The notes under the pieces are model-generated. The model was given only the letters and a program-made list of their open reading frames with translations, did not search any database and was not told the origin of the DNA. Below, piece by piece: positions 17,406-25,697 of a DNA stretch of 64,000 nt. A program made the position numbers and the translations under genes. How positions within the stretch are numbered: the first letter of the stretch is position 1; every line of letters starts with the position of its first letter. Origin of the DNA: Chersky-840 sp963848335 (GTDB taxonomy: Bacteria > Actinomycetota > Acidimicrobiia > Acidimicrobiales > UBA8190); the NCBI GenBank assembly GCA_963848335.1, contig CAWKDD010000006.1:1-64000 (forward strand), in the 5' to 3' direction.

Positions 17406-17901
17406 ATCTCCCCCACTCCCCCTTGGCTCGAATGTACAACCGTCTGCGTGTGGAGGGACCTTGGCGTGGCCGCTCCGCCGAATCTTGCGGGTGCAGTACC
17501 CGGCAAGAATCCCGACCATACGCAACAGCGAAGGTCCGAGTGGCGTCGTGGTCTCGTGAAGCCGGCAGACGGGCTCTTCACCACCTACACGTCCGGGGTC
17601 CCGTGCATGAACAAGCACGAAGCAACCCTTTTCATGCACTTGTGCGCTCATTCACAAAGGGCGGAGGGCGGAGCGACCTCCTCGGCGGTGATCTCCCCAC
17701 CCGCCCCTGCTCGACCACTGGAAGAGGGCTCGACAAGCCCGTCGAAAAATACTCAATCTTGACGATATTTGGTCCGCGTGTCGGAGCCTTATCGTCACCG
17801 CAACGGCGGGGGGTCGTCGTCGGTTGCGCGTTCGCCAGCGGCCCGAAACACGTGGCGACGGGACGGCATCTGGACAAGGAGCCCAATCAAGGAGGTTCGA
17901 G
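17406..17901. other. divergent promoter region, no gene seen
   Basis: About 500 bases between the binding-protein gene and the secreted-protein gene at 17902. It must carry promoters for both. An A/T-richer patch lies at about 17738-17775 (contains TTGACG at 17759-17764, which resembles a -35 hexamer), but no well-placed -10 follows. Possible frames here have no domain-like sequence. Confidence 0.4.
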
Positions 17902-18519
17902 GTGCATAAGAGAAGGAAAGTTCTGCTGACTGCAGCGGCGTTGGCTCTGCCACTCGCGCTCGTCGGGGTCGTTGGAACGGGGACCGCCTTCGCTGCCGCA
18001 GCCATCAATGCGCCGGGGACCGTCCATTGCACCTCCATTACCGGCTCGGTCAAGTTCAAGCCACCACTCACCCTCACAGCGGGGGGAACGACCGTCACGG
18101 CCAAGGGTGCCATGTCGGGCTGCTCCGGCTCCGGCGGTGAGACCGGGGTGACGGGCAAGTTCAAAGCCACCATCACCAGCAGTGGCCCCGAGCACGGGTG
18201 CGCCGGTATCGCCAGTGGAACCTCCTCGGAGGTCTTCACGGTCAAATGGAAGGGCGACTTGCACGGAGCGAAGGCCAAGTTCAACTCGAGCACCATCACG
18301 GTGAGTGGAAGCTCCATCGTGACCAACAGCCATGGTGACGAGGGATTCGAACTTCCGAACCCGGCCACACCGCATTCCTCTACGGTTGGGTCGTTTGCGG
18401 GTACGAGTTCTGCAGAGTCTTTCGCCTACACCAACGAGACAGCTTCCGCCTTCAGTGCCTCCTGCGCTTCCGGCATCAAGTCCGTGACGATCGCCAGTGG
18501 CACGCTCGGGAGCGCGTGA
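17902..18519 (+). CDS. secreted protein of unknown function
   Basis: 205 residues from GTG 17902, set by a consensus AAGGAGG at 17889-17895. Residues 1-31 are a signal peptide (HKRRKVLLTAAALALPLAL, then GTAFA-AA). The mature protein is Gly/Ser/Thr-rich with strand-like alternation (SVKFKPPLTLTAGGTTVTAK; KFKATITSSGPEHGCAG; TVKWKGDLHGAKAKFNSS) and four spaced cysteines, likely paired in a beta-sandwich. Proteins with this look are common in Acidimicrobiia-like genomes, and the protein at 8321-8782 has similar composition. It has its own terminator. No enzymatic motif; a surface or matrix protein is a guess. Confidence 0.72.
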   Translation: MHKRRKVLLTAAALALPLALVGVVGTGTAFAAAAINAPGTVHCTSITGSVKFKPPLTLTAGGTTVTAKGAMSGCSGSGGETGVTGKFKATITSSGPEHGCAGIASGTSSEVFTVKWKGDLHGAKAKFNSSTITVSGSSIVTNSHGDEGFELPNPATPHSSTVGSFAGTSSAESFAYTNETASAFSASCASGIKSVTIASGTLGSA

Positions 18520-18570
18520 CCACGCAGGTCGACACAGTCGCTCGTCTGTGAAGCCATTGGTAAAGGGACG

Positions 18571-18602
18571 ACCTGGGGGTGGGGAGAACCCCACCCCCGG
18601 GT
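18571..18602 (+). terminator. rho-independent type terminator
   Basis: GGGGGTGGGG (18575-18584) and CCCCACCCCC (18589-18598) pair perfectly around the tetraloop AGAA, extended by four more pairs on each side (ACCT/GGGT, one G-T). It lies 52 bases after the stop of the secreted-protein gene and is followed by CTTCTGTG. Confidence 0.85.
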
Positions 18603-18846
18603 CTTCTGTGGGAGACCATGTTGGCCTCTGACCGGCCGCAGAACACGTAGGCCTCACAAAGGCTGGGGCGACGGCAAAATCTGTGGGCTCGCCCGTCTTT
18701 CTCCTTGCGAGCGAGTCACAGCGCCCGGCGGGAGAGCCGGGAGTGACGGCCCAGTGAGCGGGCCGGTTCCGAAGCCCCGACCCACTCGGCTCGTCACCGA
18801 CGCCGAGTCGCCCGCTTGAATGTGCCCGGGCAGGGCGTGCCAGGCA

Positions 18847-20532
18847 TCAACGACGCGCGGCGATGTCCAGTGTGAGGGTCTGGGTGACGCTCTGCGACGA
18901 CGGTGCGGTCGAGTCGGTGGCCTCTATGGTCACCGTGTACGCGCCACTTGCCCGGGGTCTGCCGGTGATGTCCCCCGTCTTACCGTGCAAGCGCAGTCCC
19001 GAGGGGAGAGATCCTCCTTCGATCGTAAAGGTGTAACCGGGGCTTCCGCCTGCGGCAACCACGTCGTCGCGGTAGTTCTGGCCCTGGGTGCCATCGGCGA
19101 GGGCGTTCCCCAAGATCTCCAGGGGATAACGAACCCGGGGCATGGTTGCCGTGCACGCCACGCCGCTCTCGCCTCGGGCCCACGCGTCGCACATCGTGCC
19201 GGACTGCGCCAGGCGGTCGGGAGCGATGGAGTGCATGATCTCCATCTGGGTCACGAGGTCGTCATAGGGCTGGTTCTCGACGTCCACAAGGCCGAAGTTG
19301 TCGTTCTCGCCGTCGGCGACACGTCCCCCCTGCGGTTCATCGACGTATTCGAACCATTCGTCACCCACCACCCAGGGGGCATCCTCGTACAACGGTGCGA
19401 TGTAGTCGGCGTACGCGAGCGCCCGGGCCGCCTGGGTCGGATACACCGCGTAGACGCCCGGCACGGTGTCGGGTGTCTGGGGGGTCTCGCCGATGAAGGA
19501 GTACTCGGCCACCATGATCGGGATCTTGGCGTACTTCTCGAAATCGGCAAAGTTCGCCGTCACCGGGAGGTACTGCCGCCAAAGTGCGTGAATGCCCTGG
19601 GCGTACCCGGGCTGAAGGGTGTAGTCGTCGATGCTGAACACGTTCACGTAGTGGCTCGCCGCCTCGAGCAGCTGGGGCTGGATGTACTGGCCCTCTGCCT
19701 TGACCCCCAGGATCAGGTGGTGGGGGTCGTACCTGCGAATGGCGGCCGTCGTCACTTGGAAGTACCGGGTGGCGAGGGCGTAGAGGAACGCGTCGGGCTG
19801 ACCGGCGTACCGCTTGGCGACAGCCAGCCCGGGAGAGCCCGCCGGCAACTCCAGGTAGTCCTGGAGCTCGGTGTTCTCGTTCGTGATGTCCGGCCCCCAA
19901 GCGAGCTCGCTGTCGGTGTACCAGCCGATCAGATTGGGGTCGTCGGCCAGGGGTTCGACCTGGGTGGCGGCCACATCGTCGGCGTTGGTCACGAACGAAG
20001 GTGCGAACCAGTCATCCCCGCTCGCCATCGACAATTGGACGGTGTAGGGCATCTGACCGGCGAACTCGCTGTCGTCGCTGAAGGGGCCGAGGCTGTTGAA
20101 GCCCCATGATCGGAGCTGGGCCACCGTGGCCGTCTCCCACGAAGAGGTGCTCGGGTACTGGCTCTGGATGGTCTCGCAGTACGGACACTGGCCGGTCGTC
20201 TCGTCGGTGTCGGGATCCGAAGCAACGTGGTCGACGCCGGTCGAGAAGAAGGGCTGGCCGGTGGGTGTGACGAAGAACCATCGACCGTGCTCGTGCACGG
20301 TGGTGAAGTAGCCGGTGGCGTCGAAGGTCGTCGACCGCCGCCCGGATTGCCGGTGCTGGTGCGGTGCTCCGGATCGAGTCGGTGCGCCACCGGCCGCCTG
20401 GGCACTGGTCGCCGGCCCAAGGGCAACGAGCATGAGGCCGAGGGCGATGAGCCAGCGGTGCCATGGGGCCCGGGTTCCAATCACAACGGTTGGCGCCCGG
20501 GCGTGGTGCGACGTCGCATGAGCCTTCGACAC
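18847..20532 (-). CDS. secreted GH50-like glycoside hydrolase with putative Ig domain
   Basis: 561 residues from GTG 20532 (AAGGGGG five bases before it; an ATG at 20559 lacks one). A signal peptide follows (WLIALGLMLVALGPATSAQA). The catalytic region opens with HEHGRWFFVTPTGQPFFSTG, typical of agarase/beta-galactosidase-like TIM barrels. GWYTDSELAWG carries the likely acid/base Glu and IPIMVAEYSFIG the likely nucleophile Glu. The last 95 residues are a He_PIG-type Ig domain (YTFTIEGGSLPSGLRL, then AYTVTIEATDS). It probably trims an external polysaccharide; agar is not implied, since family members vary. Cys pairs in the N-terminal half suggest disulfides. No linked sugar transporter is seen. 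Confidence 0.75.
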   Translation of the reverse strand: MSKAHATSHHARAPTVVIGTRAPWHRWLIALGLMLVALGPATSAQAAGGAPTRSGAPHQHRQSGRRSTTFDATGYFTTVHEHGRWFFVTPTGQPFFSTGVDHVASDPDTDETTGQCPYCETIQSQYPSTSSWETATVAQLRSWGFNSLGPFSDDSEFAGQMPYTVQLSMASGDDWFAPSFVTNADDVAATQVEPLADDPNLIGWYTDSELAWGPDITNENTELQDYLELPAGSPGLAVAKRYAGQPDAFLYALATRYFQVTTAAIRRYDPHHLILGVKAEGQYIQPQLLEAASHYVNVFSIDDYTLQPGYAQGIHALWRQYLPVTANFADFEKYAKIPIMVAEYSFIGETPQTPDTVPGVYAVYPTQAARALAYADYIAPLYEDAPWVVGDEWFEYVDEPQGGRVADGENDNFGLVDVENQPYDDLVTQMEIMHSIAPDRLAQSGTMCDAWARGESGVACTATMPRVRYPLEILGNALADGTQGQNYRDDVVAAGGSPGYTFTIEGGSLPSGLRLHGKTGDITGRPRASGAYTVTIEATDSTAPSSQSVTQTLTLDIAARR

Positions 20533-20776
20533 CGTCGCCCCCTTTTCCCCTTCGGCCATCTCCAGCGCCGTGTCGGAGCAGCGTACCGAATGGCAACCAA
20601 AACGGTGCCCAACAAGTCCGGGAGGCGACACTACGGCTTGGATCGCTCGGGTCGCAGCTCCGACTGGCACACAGGTTCTGGCAGCCAGAGGTGACCCGGG
20701 CCCGATGCCCGGCTCCCGGCGTGGACCAGGTCGTCCCTGTTCCCCGTTCCGGCCCCGCCACCGTGACGCCAGGTGG

Positions 20777-21097
20777 CTACGGCGCCTTGCCTGTTGCCAC
20801 CCATCTCTGGAAGCGCGCGACGTGTTGTTCGGGCCAAGCTCTGCCATAAGGCATCGTGCCCGCCCGAAGCTGGGCCAAGATCCCATCAGCGTGCAGGCTC
20901 ACGTCATCGTAAGACCAAAGGTCGAAGTGCCAGAGCATCGACTCCTGATCGCGTGGACGGAAGAGCCGCTTTATGTCCTTTGCGAAGCTCTCCGGACCGG
21001 ATCGAGCGGGATCGTCCGTCACGGGTGCACCCGCCTCGACGTCGGTCTCCCCTTGTCGGTTTCCAGGGTTGGCTCTGGAACCCGCGCCCTTGGTCAC
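20777..21097 (-). CDS. small conserved actinobacterial protein of unknown function
   Basis: 106 residues starting at GTG 21097, which overlaps the TGA of the upstream gene by four bases, so the two are co-translated. The N-terminal 38 residues are polar and disordered. The conserved block follows: SFAKDIKRLFRPRDQESM, then FDLWSYDDVSLHADGILAQL and WPEQHVARFQRWVATGK. I recognise this block from many small actinobacterial proteins (usually with G-x-MPCDG-x-WP, here GTMPYGRAWP), but no function is known to me. It is soluble and probably alpha-helical. Confidence 0.7.
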   Translation of the reverse strand: MTKGAGSRANPGNRQGETDVEAGAPVTDDPARSGPESFAKDIKRLFRPRDQESMLWHFDLWSYDDVSLHADGILAQLRAGTMPYGRAWPEQHVARFQRWVATGKAP

Positions 21098-21747
21098 CGG
21101 CCGTGTTCCTCCGAGCTCGCAGTGCCGAAATCAGAGAGTTGGCCGGCTGCTCCTCGAAGTGCCATCGCCATGACGCGCCGGATCTCGATATTGAGCGAGG
21201 GCAGGTTGTAACGCTGACCCCAGAAGACCACGTCACCGGTGTACAAGTCCATGTCTCGGAATACCTGCTCCTCCGGAAGGCCTTCCATCACCGTGGCGAG
21301 GTGCTCAAAGTTCATATCGACAAAGCCATGAGTAGAGGAGCATCCCCACCAGGTGTCGAGTCGGGCATCGAACTGCTCGAAGTTCTCTCGCAAATTCCGC
21401 GAACGTAGTGGAGATGCGTCCGAGACTTTCAAGGCCTGACGAAGGGGCGAGCGCGCCGAGGAAACCGCCGGGTCACTTCCCCAGAGGATCTTGGAGATAT
21501 TGGCGGTGGCGGCCAAAAAAGACTGAATCGGACACCAGATTCGGAGCGCGCGCTCCGAGGCGCTCTCTCCGCTTTCTGCAATGAGCTGGTTGAGCGGCAA
21601 CCCCGCGAGGGCCTGAACTTCCTCGCTCGGACCCTTCTCCGCGTTCAGCGTGGGGATCCGCTCCACCAAATCGTCGTACGCGAACGTTGCGAATTTGCAT
21701 TGGGTCCAGACCTGATCGTGAAATAGCCTTTGGAGGAAGGAGTCCAC
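21094..21747 (-). CDS. unknown all-alpha protein, possibly HEPN-like
   Basis: 217 residues from GTG 21747. The core reads IWCPIQSFLAATANISKILWG, then LRQALKVSDASPLRSRNLR, ENFEQFDARLDTW and later VFRDMDLYTGDVVFWGQRY. This resembles a family of helical proteins whose hallmark is RN-x-FEHFDERLD; I associate that with a HEPN-type RNase or binding fold, but here the His is replaced (NFEQFD), so catalysis is doubtful. No signal peptide or membrane segment. It is the first gene of a coupled pair with the 106-residue protein. Both functions are unknown; the assignment is from pattern memory only. Confidence 0.6.
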   Translation of the reverse strand: MDSFLQRLFHDQVWTQCKFATFAYDDLVERIPTLNAEKGPSEEVQALAGLPLNQLIAESGESASERALRIWCPIQSFLAATANISKILWGSDPAVSSARSPLRQALKVSDASPLRSRNLRENFEQFDARLDTWWGCSSTHGFVDMNFEHLATVMEGLPEEQVFRDMDLYTGDVVFWGQRYNLPSLNIEIRRVMAMALRGAAGQLSDFGTASSEEHGR

Positions 21748-21958
21748 AGTTCGTCACCTGATCTAGCCGTCCGTATGTTGTGCATAGGTAAGTCGGTGAC
21801 CTCCGGCACCGTCAAAATGCGAGCCGCTGCCGTCCCGGCACGCGCGAGACACTGGGCAACAACAGGCGGACGTCGGCGAAGATTGCCATGGCCGCCGCGT
21901 CATTCCTGAGAGCAGGGCCTGATCTTGCCGACGACTGGTCAGAGGTCGGGGGCGGACG

Positions 21959-22915
21959 TCACGACGTCGAATTCACGCCGGTGTGGCCCTGAAGGGGGAA
22001 CGCGCCCGATCGGACCACCTGGCCCGGTAACGGGCGCCCCAATTGGCCCGCCAACCACCGCGAGGCTTCGAGCAGTCCCTGGAGATCGACCCCCGTGACG
22101 ACATCCATCCGGTCGAGGAGATGGACGAGGTCCTCGCTGGCGATGTTTCCTGCGGCTCCCGGAGCGAACGGACAACCGCCGATCCCCCCGATGCTGGCGT
22201 CGACGGCGGCGGCGCCCGCGCTTACGGCGGCCACGGCGTTGGCGTACCCGGTATTTCGGCTGTTGTGCAGATGGACCCTCACCGGCAGTCCGGTGTCGGC
22301 GGCCACGTCGCGCACCAGCACCTCGACCTCGGGAGGGACCGCGCAACCGATCGTGTCGGCCAGGGCGATCTCGAAGGCCCCGGCCCCGGCCACCCGCCGG
22401 GCCAGTTCCCGCACCCGGCCCGGCTCGACCACCCCTTCGTAGGGGCAGCCGAAGGCCGCCGACAAGGTGACCGAGGCTCCGACGCCTGCCGCCCTCGCCT
22501 CTGATGCCACCCGACTCCACATGCACAGGGCCTCGTCGACCCCCATCCCCTGGTTGCGCCGGGAGAAGGTCTCGGTCACCAGCACCACCACGTTGACCTC
22601 GTCGACACCGGCGGACAGCGCCCGCTCGAGGCCCCGCTCGTTGAGGACCAGGCCGGCCAGGCGACGGCCCTTCCGGCGAGAGACCCGGGCCATCACCTCC
22701 TCGGCGTCGGCCATGGCGGGCACCCGGTCGGGGCGGACGAAGCTGACCGCTTCGACCCGGGTCACCCCGGCATCCAGGGCACGCTCGATGAGGGCGACCT
22801 TGGCCTCGGTGGCCAGGTGGACCGGCTCGTCCTGCAGGCCGTCGCGTGGCGACACCTCGACCAGCTCCACCGCCCCGGGCGGCCGAGGTGGCGCCGACGC
22901 GCCCGGTGCGTTCAC
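21959..22915 (-). CDS. hydroxymethylglutaryl-CoA lyase family protein
   Basis: 318 residues from GTG 22915, overlapping the TGA of the preceding gene (GTGA). A DRE-TIM barrel: VEVSPRDGLQDEP holds the Arg-Asp pair, FVRPDRVPAMADAEEV and LSAAFGCPYEG follow, the metal-binding His pair is in VHLHNSRNTGYAN, and the lid loop GGCPFAPGAAGNIASEDL retains the catalytic Cys. All expected residues are there. The reaction would be cleavage of 3-hydroxy-3-methylglutaryl-CoA or a similar 3-hydroxyacyl-CoA to acetyl-CoA and a keto acid. Next to a CaiB-type CoA-transferase, citramalyl- or related CoA esters are also possible. Unlike its upstream neighbours it has an unbroken frame. Confidence 0.9.
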   Translation of the reverse strand: MNAPGASAPPRPPGAVELVEVSPRDGLQDEPVHLATEAKVALIERALDAGVTRVEAVSFVRPDRVPAMADAEEVMARVSRRKGRRLAGLVLNERGLERALSAGVDEVNVVVLVTETFSRRNQGMGVDEALCMWSRVASEARAAGVGASVTLSAAFGCPYEGVVEPGRVRELARRVAGAGAFEIALADTIGCAVPPEVEVLVRDVAADTGLPVRVHLHNSRNTGYANAVAAVSAGAAAVDASIGGIGGCPFAPGAAGNIASEDLVHLLDRMDVVTGVDLQGLLEASRWLAGQLGRPLPGQVVRSGAFPLQGHTGVNSTS

Positions 22916-23558
22916 GTGGCGGGGAGGCTGATGTCGCGGCCCACGTCGCGGGCCGCCGAGCCCTCGGCGCCCGTCACCTCGACCACCGGCTCGGGGCGGT
23001 CGTCGAACTCGGTCCGCAGCGCCCGCGACATCACCGCGTGCTGGAGGTAGAGGGCGGCGATGTAGGTGAGCTCGAGGATCTCCTCGTCCCCCAGCTGGCA
23101 CGGAGGGCGTCGAAGAGCCCGTCGGGCACCCGGCCCCGGTCGAGCACCAGGCAGTCGGTGTAGGCCAGAACCAGGCGCTGGGTGTCGTCGTAACAGGAGG
23201 CCGCCGCCCAGTGCGGGATCGCCTCGATGATCGCCTCGTCCACCTGCTGGGCCCGCAGCGACTTGCAGTGCTGGGAGAAGACGAACTGGCTGCCGGCGGC
23301 CCAGCCCGCCCGGGCCTGGGCCAGCTCGCGCAGCGTCGGGTCGAGGAGCCGCTTCGGGCTCTGGTAGAGGCCGAAACCCTGGACGGCGTGCTCGAGGACG
23401 TCGGGCACCAGGGCGAACACCGTCCACCAGTCGCCGGGCGATCCGGTGGCCGTGCCCGGCTCGGCCACCGGATCGCGGCCTTCGAAGAGGTACTCGTACA
23501 TGACCTGCACGATGGGTGCCTCGGCTTCGGCCTTGGGCACCTGGCGCAGTCGGGGCAC
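22912..23558 (-). pseudogene. carboxymuconolactone decarboxylase-like protein, frameshifted
   Basis: From GTG 23558, seven bases after the VOC stop. The first part (PKAEAEAPIVQVMYEYLFEG; RELAQARAGWAAGSQFVFSQH with a Cys; YDDTQRLVLAYTDCLV) is an AhpD/CMD-type helical core. At DGLFDALR the frame fails: one missing base near 23097-23100 would restore QLGDEEILELTYIAALYLQ and the C-terminus to the stop at 22912, giving about 215 residues. Only one Cys is at the active-site position, so peroxidase activity as in AhpD is unlikely; a CoA-linked or ring-cleavage accessory role is possible. Either mutated or mis-sequenced. Confidence 0.8.
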
Positions 23559-23565
23559 GGCGGGC

Positions 23566-24115
23566 TCAGGCCGTGGCCCGGTCGAGGGCCCGGGCCGGTC
23601 GGTGGCCGACGTCCTCCGTGGTGAGCTGCGCGTGTCCAGCAGGCGAACTCCAGGAGGATGCCGTCGGGATCCTGGAAGTAGATCGAGCGGATGAAGACGC
23701 CCGGGTGCAGGTCGTCGCTGATGCCCCACTCGCTGTCGTCGTGGTTGGCCACGTCGGTGCAGTCCACGCCGGCCGCCCGGAGGCGATCGCGGTACTCGTC
23801 GATCCGCTCGGGCGGGACCGCGAAGGCGACGTGGTTCATCGAGCCCATGGCGCTGGTGAGGCTGCCCTGGTCGGGCCGACCCGCCGGGCCCGAGATGCCC
23901 GGTGCCGGCGGCGGGGCGTCGGGGAACCAGAAGAACGCCAGGGCGTCCCCGCCGCCGCAGTCGAAGAAGAAGTGCTGGCCCATGCCGGCGGGCAGCTCGA
24001 TGGTCTTGACCAGTGGCATGCCGAGCACGTTGGTGTAGAAGTCGACCGTCCGCGCCATGTCCCTGCACACCAGGGCCAGGTGGTTGATCCCGCGGAACTC
24101 GAATCCGTCCTGCAC
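23566..24115 (-). pseudogene. VOC family dioxygenase/glyoxalase-like protein, frameshifted near the end
   Basis: From GTG 24115 (GGAGGG upstream). Two VOC modules: FRGINHLALVCRDMARTVDF with the first His, then GSMNHVAFAVPPERIDEYRD with the second His, and DGILLEFACW with the Glu ligand, so the metal site is complete. After ACWTR one extra base (around 23629) shifts the frame; skipping it gives QLTTEDVGHRPARAL and a stop at 23566, for about 182 residues. The lesion is beyond the fold, so even the shifted product might be functional but would run on into the next gene's frame. Likely catechol- or CoA-related chemistry; substrate unknown. Confidence 0.8.
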
Positions 24116-24266
24116 ACGCCACGCCCTCCCTCCGCTCACCGCTCCGCTCCCCGTCAGCGGTTCGCCGCCGACAGTCGCCACTCCTGCCGGCGTCCAACGG
24201 TAACCGCTCGTCCGCCGCGGGCTTCGTCCCGACTGCTCCAGGGACCGGCTCCGTACACTCGGCGCC

Positions 24267-25494
24267 ATGGCCACAACGGAGCGGACAGGCCCCCTGGTCG
24301 GGCTGCGCGTGCTGGAGCTGGGGAACTTCATCGCCGGGCCCTTCGCCGGTCAGCTGCTCGGCGACTACGGGGCCGAGGTCATCAAGGTGGAGACCCCGGG
24401 CCAGGGCGACCCCATGCGCAGCCTGGGGCGTCACCCATGACGGGCAGGGCCTGTGGTGGCCGGCCATCGCCCGCAACAAGCGCTCCGTGGCCATCGACAT
24501 GCGCCGAGCGGCCGGGCGGGATCTGATCCGACGGCTGGCTGCCCGGGTGGACGTCGTCCTCGAGAACTTCCGGCCCGGACGACTCGACGAGTGGGGACTG
24601 GGCTACGAGCGCCCTCCGGCTTCACAACCCGGGCATCATCGTGGTCCACGTGTCGGGGTTCGGGCAGACCGGCCCCCGCGCCGCCGACGCCGGCTTCGGC
24701 TCGATCGGCGAGGCCATGGGCGGCATCCGGGCCACGACCGGCGAGCCGGACCGGCCGCCGGCCCGGTGCGGCATCAGCCTGGGGGACGCCCTGGCCGGCC
24801 TCTTCGCCGTGGTGGGGACGCTGGCGGCGGTGGACGGAGCGCCACAGCAGCGGTCGGGGCCAGGAGGTCGACGTGGCCATCTACGAGGCGGTGGCCGCCC
24901 TCATGGAGTCGACCCTGGCCGACTTCGAGATCGCCGGTGTCACTCGGCGCCGCACCGGGGGCGTCCTGCCCGGGGTGGCCCCGTCCAACGCCTATCCGAC
25001 CGCCGACGGGTCCGACGTCCTCATCGCCGGCAACGCCGACTCGGTCTTCACGCGGCTGTGCGCCGCCATGGGCCGGCCCGAGCTGGCCGCCGATCCTCGC
25101 TTCGCCGATCACGCCGCCCGAGGCCGCCACATGGCGGAGCTCGACGATCTCATCGCCGACTGGACGCGACGACCAGGACGCCGACGCCCTGCTCGCCCTG
25201 CTCTCGTCGCACGGCGTGCCCGCCGGGCGCGTCTACACCCCGTCCGACATGATGGTCGATCCCCACTACGCGGCCCGCGCCATGGTGGTCCGGGCCGCAT
25301 CCCGGGCCGGCTACGAGGTTCCGATGCCCGGCGTCGTGCCCAAGTTCTCCCGCACTCCGGGGGGCGTCGCCGACGTCGGGCCCCGACTGGGCGAGCACAC
25401 CGAGCAGGTGCTGCGCGAACTGGCCGGTGTCGGGGACGCCGAATGGTCCTCCCTGGTGGGAGAGGGCACGGTGGCTGGGGGTCCGGGCAGCTGA
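24267..25494 (+). pseudogene. CaiB/BaiF-type CoA-transferase, four frameshifts
   Basis: ATG 24267 starts LVGLRVLELGNFIAGPFAGQ, a textbook CaiB N-terminus. Continuity needs single extra bases to be skipped at about 24423 (before WGVTHDGQGLWWPAIARNKR), 24613 (before LRLHNPGIIVVHVSGFGQ), 24837-24840 (before RHSSGRGQEVDVAIYEA) and 25164 (before RDDQDADALLALLSSHGVP). With all four the gene is 407 residues, exactly family length, with the catalytic Asp region GQEVDVAIYEA present. Family III CoA-transferases move CoA between carboxylic acids. It is divergent from the VOC/CMD/lyase genes and probably activates the substrate they break down. Confidence 0.85.
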
Positions 25495-25697
25495 TCTACG
25501 GCGACGCCTGTGTCGGGGTGGTGGTGCAGGCCGGCACCCCTCACAGGAGATCCACAACGAACTCCAAGGTTCTGGCAACGTCCCCCGGGCACGATGGCCG
25601 ATGGTGGCCAGCCCCAGATGGGGGGCACGAGCTGCGCTTTCCCGCCGAAGTCGCGCTTGTGGGGCTGGTCACCACCACACGGGGCGGGCGCCGGCGG

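Noticed and set aside
17759..17764. TTGACG as a -35 element for the secreted-protein gene
   Set aside because: No acceptable -10 hexamer at 16-18 bases downstream and the gene starts 140 bases away; mentioned only as context.
21959..24331. A single 790-codon fused VOC-HMG-CoA lyase protein
   Set aside because: The joined frame arises from the frame lesion in VOC plus an antisense-like stretch; the central part does not match the CMD protein that clearly lies there in another frame.
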